Shown: positions 1 through 9,228, counted from the stretch's first letter. The stretch: 64,000 nt of DNA from Candidatus Schekmanbacteria bacterium (GCA_016188575.1 JACPHN010000216.1:24579-88578), one strand, 5' to 3'. The notes: a model not told the origin generated them from the sequence alone. Translations and numbers: made by a program.

Positions 1-714
1 TTGCGCGCGGCAGGGGTGGCGCAGGCCAACCTCGCTGTCACCGCCTGGTGGACGAATCGGCCCTGCGAAGCGGGGAACCGGTTTCTGTCCGCACTCAACG
101 AGCTGAGGGAGATCGGCGACGTGTCGCGCGGCCATCTCGTCGCGTGCAGATTCGCCCAGTTTCTCCTCGATCGCCACGAGCTGGAGCGCTTTTTCGACGT
201 CGCCCGAGCCCTTGACCGCAGCTTGGCCGCCGGCGATCGCGAGCTATGCGCGATTCTGCGGGCGGCCATGGGAGTTGCCAGCGCCCTGTCTGACGAGCAT
301 GCACGCTGCTCCGCTCATGAGCTCGCGGCACCGGCGCACCCCGAGCCCTTGGCGGGAGCCGACTATAACAAGCTGTGGATTTCTCACTACCGCGCCGAGC
401 TTCTCTGGCTAGCCGGCCGCGAGCACGAGGCGCTGTGCGAAGCCCAGGCGGCGGTCGCGGCGTCAAAGGCCGCGAACCTTCCCGAGCTCCGGCTGCGCTC
501 GCTGTACTTCCTGGTCCGCAGAGCTACGCAGTTTCCCGAGGAAAGACGAGTGGATTTGGCACGCGAAGCCGCGCTTGCGGTGGCCGAGCTGGCTACCCGA
601 TGCGGCTCGGACCTGAGCGCGACGTTTCGCTGCCGAGAAGACGTCCAGGTCATCCTCGGGCTTACCGCGTGCCGTAGCGAGGGGCCGACCGCAACCGATA
701 CCCCAGAAACGTGA
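1..714 (+). CDS. C-terminal fragment of an alpha-helical (TPR-like) protein
   Basis: The reading frame is open from the first base, so the 5' end lies outside the window and the visible 237 residues are a C-terminal part. The sequence is alanine/leucine/arginine-rich and almost wholly predicted helix, with repeated helix pairs such as AQANLAVTAWWTN and YRAELLWLAGREHEALCEAQ. This pattern is typical of the TPR-type C-terminal arms of large transcriptional regulators and STAND or kinase-linked ATPases. No catalytic motif is visible. The last 53 nt overlap the end of the convergent gene on the other strand. The function cannot be assigned from this fragment. Confidence 0.6.
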   Translation: MRAAGVAQANLAVTAWWTNRPCEAGNRFLSALNELREIGDVSRGHLVACRFAQFLLDRHELERFFDVARALDRSLAAGDRELCAILRAAMGVASALSDEHARCSAHELAAPAHPEPLAGADYNKLWISHYRAELLWLAGREHEALCEAQAAVAASKAANLPELRLRSLYFLVRRATQFPEERRVDLAREAALAVAELATRCGSDLSATFRCREDVQVILGLTACRSEGPTATDTPET

Positions 715-3700
715 TCGCGACCAGGAGAATCCCGATGCTAATCCCGGCCGCCCCGGGAACTGGCGCCGGCATGGTGGTGAAAACCCCCTCGGAGCTGGTC
801 GTGGGGTTTCCGGAGAGGTCCGCAGACACGACGTAGTAGCGATATGTGGTGCTCCCCTCGAGACTGCTCAACGTTACCACGTGATCCGTGATGTAGTCTG
901 CAAGCCCAGCTTCTTGCTCTCCATCTTCATCTTTCCAATACCGGACAATCGACGTTGCCGGCTCGCCCGTTTCCCAGGAGATCGCCGCGCCGCTGGACGA
1001 GATGTCGCTGGCCGCCGGCCCCGTGGCGATGCTGGGGCCGACCTCATCCGGTACGGTCTCTGTCGCGAAAGACAGGACTTCACTGGACGCCACGTTGCCC
1101 GCGGGGTCAGCGGAGCTCACGGCAAAGAAGTACGGAGTGCCTGCTACGAGCCCGGACAGTGCGATTTCGTGCTCGGTGACTGCCTCCGTTCGATACGCTA
1201 CCTGACCGAGCTCCGCAGTCGTTCCATAGTCGACGCGGCTATCGCCTGACTCATTTGATGACCAATTGAGCAGCGCAGTCGAAGTTCCCGGGACGACCGT
1301 GGGCGTTTCAAGGACGGGAGCTGCGGCGTCCGGCGCGCCATAGGTCGTCCACAAGTGGATGCCTCCTCTCGCCTCCCTCCCCTCCCCCACGGTCCCCTCG
1401 ACGAGCGCATTGCCGGAGGCATCTGTGGAGCGGACGGCGAAGGTGTATTCGGTGCTCGGCGCGAGGCCGCCGATGGAGACGAGGTGGTCGCGCGTGAGCA
1501 CGGAGTCCTGCACCGTCTGTGTTTCGTCCTGCGCCGCCGACGGCGCGTAGGTGACCGCGCTGTCGCTCGCCTCGTCCGTCGTCCAGGCGATCACGACCAG
1601 ATCGTCGTCGATCCAGCGCACCTCCGGACCGGCAAGCAGCACCGGCGGCGTCGTGTCCGCGTTTGGCGCGGTCGTGAAGGTCTTTTCGTCGCTGGCCACC
1701 TGCGTCCGGTCGCCCGAGCTGGCGGATTTCACCCGATAGGAGTAGGTGCGGTTCGCCTCGAGCCCGACCAGCTTCACCGCGTGCTCGGTTCCGAGCCCCG
1801 GCGCGGTAATCTCCCAGGGATCGTTGGAGTCCAGGTAGTACGTCACGGTGCTGCTTCCCCAGTGGCTCGTGCGCCACGCGATGAGAGCACTCGCCGGCGT
1901 CGTTGCGCTCACCACCGGACCCGCAGTGATGGAGATGCTGTCGGTCGCCGGCACTGTAGCCGGCACCGTGACCAGCCTCGTTGCGGTATTCCCCGAGCCG
2001 TCCTGCATCTGCAGCCGCAAGTGCGTAGGCGTGAGCTCGCTTACCCCGGGGAGCGCCGCCGCGTGCCGGCGCACCAGCGCCGCGCGGCTGTACACGTTCT
2101 GATAGCTGCCGAGGCCATCTCCGTTGTCGATGATCGTCGAGGCCGGCTCGTCCGTCCACCACTCGACGCCCAGGATGCGCGGCCCCTGAAAGGTAGCGTA
2201 CGGCCCATGTGTGATCGTCGGCGCCTGCAGATCCGGCGCGACCCCCGCCGCCGTGATCGAAAACACTTCTGACCGTTCCCCGCCGAGGTGGAACGTCCGC
2301 GGCGTGTGCTCGTCGGCCGTGAGCGCTCTCCACAGGGTGCCCACCGCGGGCAAATCGATGAACCGCAGGAGGTTCCCGTCATCGCTGAACGCGTACAACC
2401 TGTCCGGTCCGACCGCGAACACGATGGGCTGCGGAGAACGCGCGACGTAGACGGCCGACACCGCAGCCGTGGCGAGCACGGCGTTGAGCACGCTGAAGGT
2501 CGATCCAAAGTCGCGCGTCACGAGCAGCCCCGCATCGGTCCCGACGTAGATGGTTCCGGTGACGAGCGGGTGCGGTGCGAACGCCGTAATGGTGCCGCCG
2601 CGCCCGGCTCCGAGTCGCTGCGGCGGATAGGCGAGCGCCCACGTGCCGCCGCCGTCATAGGAGCGGTACACGCCCAGCCCCGTGACCCAGGCAAGCAGGA
2701 GGTCTGCGTCGGTGGCGTCGACCGCCATTTGCCCCACGCAACTGCCCTCGGCGATCGTACTCGTGGCACTCCAGCCGCCGCCCTCGTCGACGCTCTCCAG
2801 GATGCCGCCGCATTCCGCCGCCAGGAAGAGGTGACCCGGATCGTTGGTGTCCGCGAGAATCTGGCGAATGGGCGAGGAACCGATGTGCGGCGTCAGGTCG
2901 ATCTCCGAGTACGTCAGATTGTCCCCCGCGCGGTTCAGCAGCTTGCCCGGCGTCCCGAGGAACATGGTGCCCGGAGCATCCGGCATGAGGTAGATGGCGT
3001 CGACCTCGCGGGCGATGACGTCCTCACCGCCCATGATCCAGGTATCACCCCCATCATCGCTCGTGAACGGGCCGGATTCGCGCGTTCCGACCATGACCTC
3101 CATGTTGCCGGCGGGCATCGTCGCGATCGCCGGCACCGTCAGCCCCGCGAGGCCGGTGGAGGACGAGCGCCAGTCCGCACCGGCGTGCTGTGCGAACACG
3201 CCGCTCCCCGCCGTTCCGAAAAGCACCGTCGTCTCCGTGTCGCCCTCGTACGCCGCGATCCGCCGTCCCCCGCGCCTGGTCAGCCCGCTGTTGTCTTCGA
3301 CCCAGAGCGCGCCGAGGTCGGCCGAGGTGAAGGCTCCGGCGGTCGCCGTGGCCGCAACCACCTTGCCCTGTTGCAGAAGCACCGCCAGATCGACCACGCG
3401 GGAATCGGTAAGACCGTTGCTTGCCGGGACCCAGCTTACGCCTGCATCTGACGAACGCCAGACGCCGTCACCATCGCTCGCCGCGAAGACGGTCCCCGGT
3501 GGAGAACCCGCCAAGAGCTCCAGATCTTCTACCGAGCCTGGCTGCGTTCCGCTGCCGTGCGCCCACGTCACCCCCAGATCATCGCTGACAAAGATGCCGG
3601 ATTCGGTACCGGCGAGCAGGTTCGCTCCCACCGCTTGCAGCGCACGCACATTGGTCATTGTCGAATCCCTGACTGTGACGGGGCTCCAGGTCGTCTCCCC

Positions 3701-4201
3701 ATCCTGAATCCGAAACATGCCGCTGTCGCCGCCCGCCAGGTAGAAGCGCGTCGACTCTCCGTCGACCCCCGAGTACACGGCGGTCGTCATCGGGTGCGGC
3801 TTCACGTCTCCCATTATGGTCCAGGTTGCGCCGCGGTCAGTCGACGCGTAAACCCCTATGCTGCCGCCAATGACGATGATCTCGTCGCTTGCTCCGAGGA
3901 AGATCGCGGTCAGCCGTTGCGCCGGCACCCCGTCTGCCCGTGACCAGCTCAGGCCGGCGTCGTCGGAGGAGAACAATCCGATGGTGCCCAGACCCAGCCA
4001 GCATCTGCCGGAGACGGGCGAAATCGCCAGCGCTTCGACGAAGCCGCCGTATGGCCCGCTGCTCGTCCACTGGCCGTCACCAGCCAGGCACAGGGGAGCC
4101 CCGCAGGCGAGCATCAGGGCACCCGCGATCGCTGCGACGCCTCCGCGCGCGAGATCGCGAAGATTACGTACTCTGCACGTACTGCTGCCACTGGTTCTCA
4201 T
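662..4201 (-). CDS. Secreted BNR/Asp-box beta-propeller with fibronectin-III repeats and C-terminal membrane anchor
   Basis: This 1179-residue protein has an N-terminal signal peptide (hydrophobic run near residues 18-40 ending at ...LCLAG). The first 620 or so residues contain at least nine Asp-box motifs of the form S-x-D-x-G-x-x-W (for example SSDDAGLSW, ASTDRGATW, RSSDAGVSW), the hallmark of sortilin/BNR-type propellers. About four Fn3-like domains follow (motifs such as ALIAWRTS, VVIAWTTDEASDS, ALLNWSSNESGDS), resembling the purple-acid-phosphatase N-terminal type. The C-terminus is VPGAA, a hydrophobic helix, then RLRSAPRYGTR, like PEP-CTERM/IPTL-type sorting tails. It is probably an exported, surface-anchored protein of unknown ligand, convergent with the fragment at the left edge. 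Confidence 0.85.
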   Translation of the reverse strand: MRTSGSSTCRVRNLRDLARGGVAAIAGALMLACGAPLCLAGDGQWTSSGPYGGFVEALAISPVSGRCWLGLGTIGLFSSDDAGLSWSRADGVPAQRLTAIFLGASDEIIVIGGSIGVYASTDRGATWTIMGDVKPHPMTTAVYSGVDGESTRFYLAGGDSGMFRIQDGETTWSPVTVRDSTMTNVRALQAVGANLLAGTESGIFVSDDLGVTWAHGSGTQPGSVEDLELLAGSPPGTVFAASDGDGVWRSSDAGVSWVPASNGLTDSRVVDLAVLLQQGKVVAATATAGAFTSADLGALWVEDNSGLTRRGGRRIAAYEGDTETTVLFGTAGSGVFAQHAGADWRSSSTGLAGLTVPAIATMPAGNMEVMVGTRESGPFTSDDGGDTWIMGGEDVIAREVDAIYLMPDAPGTMFLGTPGKLLNRAGDNLTYSEIDLTPHIGSSPIRQILADTNDPGHLFLAAECGGILESVDEGGGWSATSTIAEGSCVGQMAVDATDADLLLAWVTGLGVYRSYDGGGTWALAYPPQRLGAGRGGTITAFAPHPLVTGTIYVGTDAGLLVTRDFGSTFSVLNAVLATAAVSAVYVARSPQPIVFAVGPDRLYAFSDDGNLLRFIDLPAVGTLWRALTADEHTPRTFHLGGERSEVFSITAAGVAPDLQAPTITHGPYATFQGPRILGVEWWTDEPASTIIDNGDGLGSYQNVYSRAALVRRHAAALPGVSELTPTHLRLQMQDGSGNTATRLVTVPATVPATDSISITAGPVVSATTPASALIAWRTSHWGSSTVTYYLDSNDPWEITAPGLGTEHAVKLVGLEANRTYSYRVKSASSGDRTQVASDEKTFTTAPNADTTPPVLLAGPEVRWIDDDLVVIAWTTDEASDSAVTYAPSAAQDETQTVQDSVLTRDHLVSIGGLAPSTEYTFAVRSTDASGNALVEGTVGEGREARGGIHLWTTYGAPDAAAPVLETPTVVPGTSTALLNWSSNESGDSRVDYGTTAELGQVAYRTEAVTEHEIALSGLVAGTPYFFAVSSADPAGNVASSEVLSFATETVPDEVGPSIATGPAASDISSSGAAISWETGEPATSIVRYWKDEDGEQEAGLADYITDHVVTLSSLEGSTTYRYYVVSADLSGNPTTSSEGVFTTMPAPVPGAAGISIGILLVAITFLGYRLRSAPRYGTR

Positions 4202-4305
4202 GCTGATCTCGGGCCTCCCCTGCCTGTTCGCGCCGTCAGTCGGTCATCGCGAAGCGTGCACAAAAAGTCTACAGCGATTTCCGCGGCGCGGCAATTCGCT
4301 CGCGC

Positions 4306-4333
4306 TTGACACCGAGAGCCAGAGGACTATATT
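4306..4333 (+). promoter_or_regulatory. Sigma70-type promoter of the phosphatase/kinase/vWA operon
   Basis: A perfect -35 hexamer TTGACA (4306-4311) is followed after 16 nt by TATATT (4328-4333, five of six to consensus). This AT-rich patch stands out in GC-rich DNA and lies 42 nt before the ATG at 4375. It faces away from the divergent secreted-protein gene and should drive the four-gene operon that follows. Confidence 0.65.
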
Positions 4334-4374
4334 AAGAGTCAAATAGACCTTTAACAAACGAAATGGAGTTGAAA

Positions 4375-5190
4375 ATGGTCTCAAGGTATGTTTTCAGCGG
4401 CGCCGTAGGGTCGACGACGGGGCGAGCCCACGTGCGATGCTACCGCCCCAATCAGGACGGCGGCGGAATCGGCGGGGAGGGAGCTACGCGGGTTGCTGTC
4501 GTCACGGATGGCTGCTCGTCGGGTCGATGCAGCGAGGTCGGCGCGAGGCTCGGAGCGGCCTGGCTCGCCACGCATTTGCCGCGGTATCTTGGCGGCGCGG
4601 ACGGGGTCGGGGCGGATCTGGACGTGGCGCTGCGCGCGGCGACCGCGGAGCTTGTCACCGTGCTCGCTGCGGTCGCGCGAATGCTGGCGCGTGAACCGTC
4701 GGACCTGGTGCAGGTCACGCGGGACTACCTGCTTTTTACCTTTCTGGTCGCGGCAGTGTGGGCAGATCGGGCGGCGATTTTCGGGATCGGCGACGGGGTC
4801 TTTTCAGTGGACGGTGACACCGTGGTGCTGGACGCTGGGCCGGAGAACGCGCCCGCCTACGTTGCCTATCGGTGTTTGCCTCCGGAAGCCGTCGCGCCTT
4901 CGATGCGGGAGGTCGCGCCGGTAGTGTGGTATTTGGGCGATCGGAACAGCGTGCAGTCGCTGCTCGTGGCGACGGATGGGGCGGCGGAGATGCGGGCCAG
5001 GGCCGGCGCGGTGCTTGCCGATGGTGGGGTTGCGGGGTGCCTGGAGCAATTCGCGACGGACGATCGCTATGTGCGCAACCCGAGCCTGCTGCAGAAGCGG
5101 CTGAACGTCCTGGGTGGGAGCAACCGCCTGCTGGCGGACGATACTACGATTGCCATATTGCGGCGACGCGAGGTGGGGACATGCTTGTGA
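4375..5190 (+). CDS. PP2C-family protein phosphatase (TerY-P-type module)
   Basis: The start at 4375 was chosen over the in-frame ATG at 4363 because GGAG sits 6 nt before it. The 271-residue product carries degenerate but recognisable PPM/PP2C metal motifs: NQD near residue 27, TDGCSSG near 44-50 (the DG of motif 2), GIGDG in the middle, LLVATDG, and a final ADDTTIAIL. The family removes phosphate from Ser/Thr using two metal ions. Its stop overlaps the start of the kinase gene (5181), so the two are translationally coupled. The natural reading is a phosphatase opposing the next-door kinase and setting the state of the vWA protein downstream. It is shorter than stand-alone PP2C enzymes with extra domains. 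Confidence 0.85.
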   Translation: MVSRYVFSGAVGSTTGRAHVRCYRPNQDGGGIGGEGATRVAVVTDGCSSGRCSEVGARLGAAWLATHLPRYLGGADGVGADLDVALRAATAELVTVLAAVARMLAREPSDLVQVTRDYLLFTFLVAAVWADRAAIFGIGDGVFSVDGDTVVLDAGPENAPAYVAYRCLPPEAVAPSMREVAPVVWYLGDRNSVQSLLVATDGAAEMRARAGAVLADGGVAGCLEQFATDDRYVRNPSLLQKRLNVLGGSNRLLADDTTIAILRRREVGTCL

Positions 5191-7007
5191 CCATCGATGG
5201 CCAGACGGTGACACTGAGCGACAAGAATTTGCTTGGAGTGGGAGGAGAGGCGCAAGTGTTTTCGTGGTGCGGGCAGGCGGTCAAGGTCTATCACGAGGGC
5301 CCGGCGCCGCGTGATGCGTGGGAGCGCAGCGAGCTTGATGAGCGGCTCAGGAATCGCGAGGAGAAGCTGGCCGCCTTTCCTGTGGCGGTGCCCGACGCGG
5401 TGGTGCGGCCGCGTTCATTGGTGCGCGATGGCACTGCAAAATGCGTGCGCGGATACACGATGGCGCTGGTGTCAGGAGCCGAGGACATCCGGCGGCTCGG
5501 CCAGCGGAGCTGGCGGCAGGGTGTGGTGACGGCAAACCAGGTCATGGGCACGTTCAAGGCCATGCACCGCGGTCTGTCCGGGCTGCACGCGGCACGCGTC
5601 GTGGTCGGAGATCTCAATGACGGCAACGTGCTCTTCCGCGGCGCGGACGTCTGGTTCATCGACGCCGACTCCATGCAGTACGGTGGTTTTCTGTGCGCCG
5701 TGGCGCACGAGCGGTTTCTGGATCCGAAGCTGTACGGCGTCGACTTGACGAAGTCCGCGCTCTTCACGGAGAATACGGACTGGTATGCCTTTGCGGTCAT
5801 GCTTTTTTCGAGCCTTCTTTACGTTCACCCGTATGGTGGCGTGCACAAGACCCACCATACGCTGCTGCGGCGCGCGGAAGCCGGGCACAGCGTGCTGCGC
5901 CCAGACGTCACGCTTCCCAAGGCTGCTCTCCATTACCGCGTCCTGCCCGATGAGCTGCTGAGCCGATTCGAGGCGATCTTCGACCGCGGTGAGCGGAGTC
6001 GATTTCCCGAGAGTCTGCTGGAGCTGGTGTGGCGCACGTGCCGATGCGGCCTCGAGCACGCCCGCGCGGCGTGCCCGGACTGCGCCCACCAGCATGCCAC
6101 GCCGCCCGCGCCGGCCCTGATCGTGCGCGGTCGGTGTCGGGCTGCCAGCGTATTTGCCGGCCCTGGCCGGGTGTGCTGTGCCGTCCAGCAAGGCGGGCTG
6201 CGCTACGTGGTCGCCGAAAACGGCACATTCCGCCGCGAAGATGGGAGCCGAATTCCGGGAGACCTTGGCGCCGGGTTGCCGCGCTTCGCCATCTCCACGA
6301 GCGTTACGTGGATTGGTAAGAACGGTCGCCTGGAGCGCTTTCGCAACGGCCGGTGCGAGGAGACGTACGGAGTCGGAGCCTGGGCGGGGGCGCCGATGTT
6401 CGACGCGAGCTCGCGCACGTGCTATCGGGCGGACGGCGAGTGGTTGATCGATTGCCTCGCGGACGAGCGCATCGGGCAGATCCTGGAGAATCAGACGTGG
6501 TTCCGCGTCGGGGAAACGCTGGGATTCGGTTTCTATCGCGCGGGCCTGGTCACCGTCCACTTCCTTTTCCACGTTGGCCGCGCTGGCCTCAAGCTCGTCG
6601 AGCTACCGCCCATCGACGGCCGGTTGCTCGAGGCGAGCGCGGTATTCGACAGCGGGCGCGTGCTCTTCATGACGGCGACCGAGCGCGGCGGGCGTCGCAT
6701 CCATGCGCTTCACGTGATAGACGATCGCGGGGCCGTGCTCGCGTCGGTGAGTGGTGCGCCCGATTCCCTACGGGCACTGGCGACCACTGCCGGCAAAGCC
6801 ATTATTGCCGATCGCATTCTTTGCTCAACCGACGACGGGCTGCTGTCACTCGAGGTCGACGCCTCCTCGCGCACCGTTCGCGAGCGACATCTGTTTTCCG
6901 ATACCGAGCCGTTTACCAGTGAAGGGGCCTCGCTGCTGCCCCTGCCGGGAGGTGCAATCGCCGTCGTATCACCCCATGCCATCACGCAGCTCACCCTTAT
7001 GTCGTAG
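5181..7007 (+). CDS. Protein kinase-fold protein with zinc ribbon and C-terminal propeller-like domain
   Basis: The ATG at 5181 is preceded by AGGTGGGG and overlaps the phosphatase stop by 10 nt; an upstream open frame inside the phosphatase gene is ignored. The 608-residue protein has a glycine loop (LGVGGEAQV, 19-27) and a lysine in AVKVY (K35). The catalytic loop is GDLNDGN (143-149), with D144 and N149, and DAD (161-163) stands for DFG. Cysteines at 287, 289, 298 and 301 form a C-x-C...C-x2-C zinc ribbon, and about 300 residues of beta-rich repeats follow. The catalytic loop lacks the usual HRD histidine/arginine but keeps the aspartate and asparagine. A kinase ending in a zinc ribbon next to PP2C and vWA genes is the TerY-P arrangement (Anantharaman, Iyer and Aravind). 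Its substrate is unknown. Confidence 0.85.
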   Translation: MLVTIDGQTVTLSDKNLLGVGGEAQVFSWCGQAVKVYHEGPAPRDAWERSELDERLRNREEKLAAFPVAVPDAVVRPRSLVRDGTAKCVRGYTMALVSGAEDIRRLGQRSWRQGVVTANQVMGTFKAMHRGLSGLHAARVVVGDLNDGNVLFRGADVWFIDADSMQYGGFLCAVAHERFLDPKLYGVDLTKSALFTENTDWYAFAVMLFSSLLYVHPYGGVHKTHHTLLRRAEAGHSVLRPDVTLPKAALHYRVLPDELLSRFEAIFDRGERSRFPESLLELVWRTCRCGLEHARAACPDCAHQHATPPAPALIVRGRCRAASVFAGPGRVCCAVQQGGLRYVVAENGTFRREDGSRIPGDLGAGLPRFAISTSVTWIGKNGRLERFRNGRCEETYGVGAWAGAPMFDASSRTCYRADGEWLIDCLADERIGQILENQTWFRVGETLGFGFYRAGLVTVHFLFHVGRAGLKLVELPPIDGRLLEASAVFDSGRVLFMTATERGGRRIHALHVIDDRGAVLASVSGAPDSLRALATTAGKAIIADRILCSTDDGLLSLEVDASSRTVRERHLFSDTEPFTSEGASLLPLPGGAIAVVSPHAITQLTLMS

Positions 7008-7018
7008 GAGGTTTTTCC

Positions 7019-8002
7019 ATGTCGCACTCCACGTCGCACTCCACACCCAGTTTCTACGACCCTGCCGAAGTCGGCTCCATCTACTTGGAGCGCGCCGCAC
7101 TTGTGGCCAACGAGGCGCTCGCCTATCGCCAAAAGCACGGCGTTCGCCCCTCCGGGCAAGACAAGTTCCGTGTCGCCGCGTTCGGCATCGACTGCCAGGT
7201 CGGCTTCTGCGCGCCTGGTGCGAGCCTGTTCGTGCCCGGGGCGGTCGCAGACACCTGCCGGACCATCGAGTGGCTGTATGCGAACATCGATCGTATCACG
7301 GGCCTCTGTTTCTCGATGGACACGCACCGCGTCTTTCAGATCTTTCACCCCGCCTGGTGGGTCGACAAGGATGGCCATCATCCCGCGCCGCTCACCGCAA
7401 TCCCCCTGGACGACGTGCGCTCTGGCCGCTGGCTGCCGATTGCTCACCCGAAAGAGTGTCTTGAGTATTGCCAGCGCCTGGAGGCCACCGGCAAGTACGT
7501 CTTGACGATCTGGCCGTATCACACGCTGTTGGGCGGAGTCAGCCACGCGCTCGTGCCGGCGCTGATGGAGGCGGCGATCTTTCACAGCATCGTGCGCCGC
7601 CACCAGACGCACTTCGAGACCAAGGGAACGCACGCGATGACGGAAAACTACTCGGTCCTCTCCCCCGAGGTGAAGGAGCTCGGTGGCCAGGTCGTGGGCG
7701 CGTTCAACACGTCGTTCTTCAAGATGCTCATGGAGTACGACCGCGTCTACGTCTTCGGCCAGGCGAAGTCGCATTGCGTGCTGTCGACGCTTCGCGATTT
7801 GAAGGAGCAAATTCACGCGACCGACCCGAGCATGGCGCAGAAGGTGTGGATCCTGGAGGACGCCATGAGCCCGGTGCCGGCGCCGCCGTTGGATCCCTTG
7901 CCGGCGGAGCTCAACTTTCCGGTGATCGCGGAGCGGGCCATGAGCGAGTTTCGGCAGGCCGGGTTCCATGTCGTCCGCACCATGGACGCGATCGTCTACT
8001 AG
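7019..8002 (+). CDS. Isochorismatase/nicotinamidase-like cysteine hydrolase
   Basis: The gene starts 11 nt after the kinase with TAGGAGG before the ATG. The 327-residue protein carries the nicotinamidase-type triad in order: D58 in GIDCQVGF, K202 in ETKGTHAM and C253 in AKSHCVLSTLRD. Possible metal ligands are D101 and H103 (SMDTHR), H110 and H168 (WPYHTLLGG). Members hydrolyse amides (nicotinamide to nicotinate) or related substrates such as isochorismate. It is longer than PncA-type enzymes (about 200 residues), with an N-terminal extension of about 50 residues. Its place inside a kinase/phosphatase/vWA operon is unusual and suggests it supplies or removes a small molecule, possibly an NAD metabolite, for the module; that is inference. 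Confidence 0.85.
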   Translation: MSHSTSHSTPSFYDPAEVGSIYLERAALVANEALAYRQKHGVRPSGQDKFRVAAFGIDCQVGFCAPGASLFVPGAVADTCRTIEWLYANIDRITGLCFSMDTHRVFQIFHPAWWVDKDGHHPAPLTAIPLDDVRSGRWLPIAHPKECLEYCQRLEATGKYVLTIWPYHTLLGGVSHALVPALMEAAIFHSIVRRHQTHFETKGTHAMTENYSVLSPEVKELGGQVVGAFNTSFFKMLMEYDRVYVFGQAKSHCVLSTLRDLKEQIHATDPSMAQKVWILEDAMSPVPAPPLDPLPAELNFPVIAERAMSEFRQAGFHVVRTMDAIVY

Positions 8003-8015
8003 GGGAGATGTGAAG

Positions 8016-8804
8016 ATGAGCAAGAGTCTGTCGACGATGAATTCTCTCTTTGCAAACGCCGCGGGCGCGGGCATCATCAGCCAGCAAACCTCGATGTTGC
8101 TCACCGGTAGCCTCGGCAACGTCGTGGTCGCGGGGGCCGCGGGCAAGTCGCTCGAGGACATCGACGCGACCGACGTCACGCTGATCACGGTCCTGCTCGA
8201 CGCTTCCTCCAGTATTGGCTACAGTCGCCTGCAGCAGGCGGTGCGTGACGGGTACAATGCGCTGCTCGATGCGTTCTTGACGAGCAAGGAGCGCGACGCG
8301 ATCTTGATGGCGCTCTGGATTTTCAACGACGCGGTGAAGGTCATTCACTCGTATGTCAGCGTTGCGGATGCCGCGGTGCTCGATCGAAAGAGCTACACGA
8401 CGAGCGGGATGACGCACCTGTACGACACGTGGTGCGACGCGCTGGCGGCGAACATCGCGTATGCGCAGCGGCTTCGCGACGGCGGCACGCCGTGCCGCAG
8501 CGTCGTGGTGATCATCACCGACGGTGCCGACGTGGGGTCGCGGCGCACCGCCCGGGACTGCGCGCAAATCAGCCGTGACCTGCTGGCCACGGAGGAGTTC
8601 GTGCTGGCGTTTGTCGGCGTGGGGAAGGACGTGGACTTCCATGCGGTGGCCCGCAGCATGGGAGTTCCGGACGGCTGCATCGCGGTGCAGGCGCAGGCGA
8701 CGCCGGCGGCGCTGCGGCAGGTGTTCGCGATGGTGAGCCAATCGGCGATTCTGGTGAGCCAGGCGCGCATCGCGCCCGGTGCCAACGCGGGCTTTTTCAA
8801 CTGA
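8016..8804 (+). CDS. TerY-like von Willebrand factor A domain protein
   Basis: The ATG at 8016 has AGGGGAG at 8002-8008 and lies 13 nt after the hydrolase stop. The 262-residue protein is essentially one vWA domain. Its MIDAS is complete: DASSS (DxSxS) after a hydrophobic strand, a threonine in SGMTHLYD, and an aspartate in VVIITDGAD. The size and the LLDASSSIG...TDGADVGS layout match TerY-type proteins. Such domains bind a partner through a metal ion and are thought to scaffold the kinase/phosphatase pair. It is the last gene of the operon and is followed by a GC hairpin between convergent genes. Confidence 0.85.
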   Translation: MSKSLSTMNSLFANAAGAGIISQQTSMLLTGSLGNVVVAGAAGKSLEDIDATDVTLITVLLDASSSIGYSRLQQAVRDGYNALLDAFLTSKERDAILMALWIFNDAVKVIHSYVSVADAAVLDRKSYTTSGMTHLYDTWCDALAANIAYAQRLRDGGTPCRSVVVIITDGADVGSRRTARDCAQISRDLLATEEFVLAFVGVGKDVDFHAVARSMGVPDGCIAVQAQATPAALRQVFAMVSQSAILVSQARIAPGANAGFFN

Positions 8805-8822
8805 GGCGCCTGCAACCCGCTC

Positions 8823-8846
8823 GCGCCGCCGGGCAAGCGGCGGCGC
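8823..8846. terminator. Hairpin between convergent genes
   Basis: A perfect 9-bp stem (GCGCCGCCG / CGGCGGCGC) with a 6-nt loop lies in the 49-nt gap between the vWA gene and the convergent lipoprotein gene. There is no T-run on either side, so termination is suggested by position only. Confidence 0.35.
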
Positions 8847-8853
8847 CGCCCGC

Positions 8854-9228
8854 CTACTCCTCGGAGCAGGACTGCGCCTCGAAACAGATCATCCGACATG
8901 CACCGTTCGGGCACCGAGCGGTGCAGTCGGATTTTCGGCAGTCGATTCGGCAGTTGCCCTTTTCGCAATCCACGCAGCACCGCTCGGAGCCGTTGCAGTC
9001 CACGGTGCAGCTTTTTTCCTTGCAGTCAACGACGCACGTCTGCAGGTCGCCGCAGTCGATATCGCACAGAGGGCCGACGCAACGAAAGTTGGGTGCCGAA
9101 AAATCGCATTTGGGTGGCCCTCCGCTGTCGCTGTCGAACAGCCCGCACGCCAGGAAGAAGCTTGCCGCCGCGATTGCCGCAAAGAAAGTAGTCGGCGCCC
9201 GACCGCGGCCCGAACGCCGCGAGCTCAC
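8854..9228 (-). CDS. Small cysteine-rich lipoprotein
   Basis: This 124-residue protein has a hydrophobic signal (TTFFAAIAAASFFLACG) ending in a lipobox-like LAC, so it is probably lipidated and exported. The mature part holds about 18 further cysteines spaced every 3-9 residues, mostly as D-C or x-C-x-x-x-C steps, with many acidic and basic residues. That implies a disulfide ladder or metal binding. Cysteine-rich lipoproteins of this style are common in myxobacteria and their relatives, generally without known function. The GTG start overlaps the stop of the upstream yccF-like gene (GTGA), so the two are probably co-transcribed. Confidence 0.75.
   Translation of the reverse strand: MSSRRSGRGRAPTTFFAAIAAASFFLACGLFDSDSGGPPKCDFSAPNFRCVGPLCDIDCGDLQTCVVDCKEKSCTVDCNGSERCCVDCEKGNCRIDCRKSDCTARCPNGACRMICFEAQSCSEE

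Noticed and set aside
1308..2333. Long open frame opposite the Fn3 part of the secreted protein
   Set aside because: Arg/Gly/Ala-rich translation without domains; it is the usual empty antisense frame of GC-rich coding DNA. The same holds for other long opposite-strand frames such as 2288-3451, 6710-8188, 25555-26952, 36480-37811 and 44713-46164.
4872..5180. N-terminal extension of the kinase inside the phosphatase gene
   Set aside because: The translation is low-complexity and the ATG at 5181 has a strong ribosome site and a normal kinase start.
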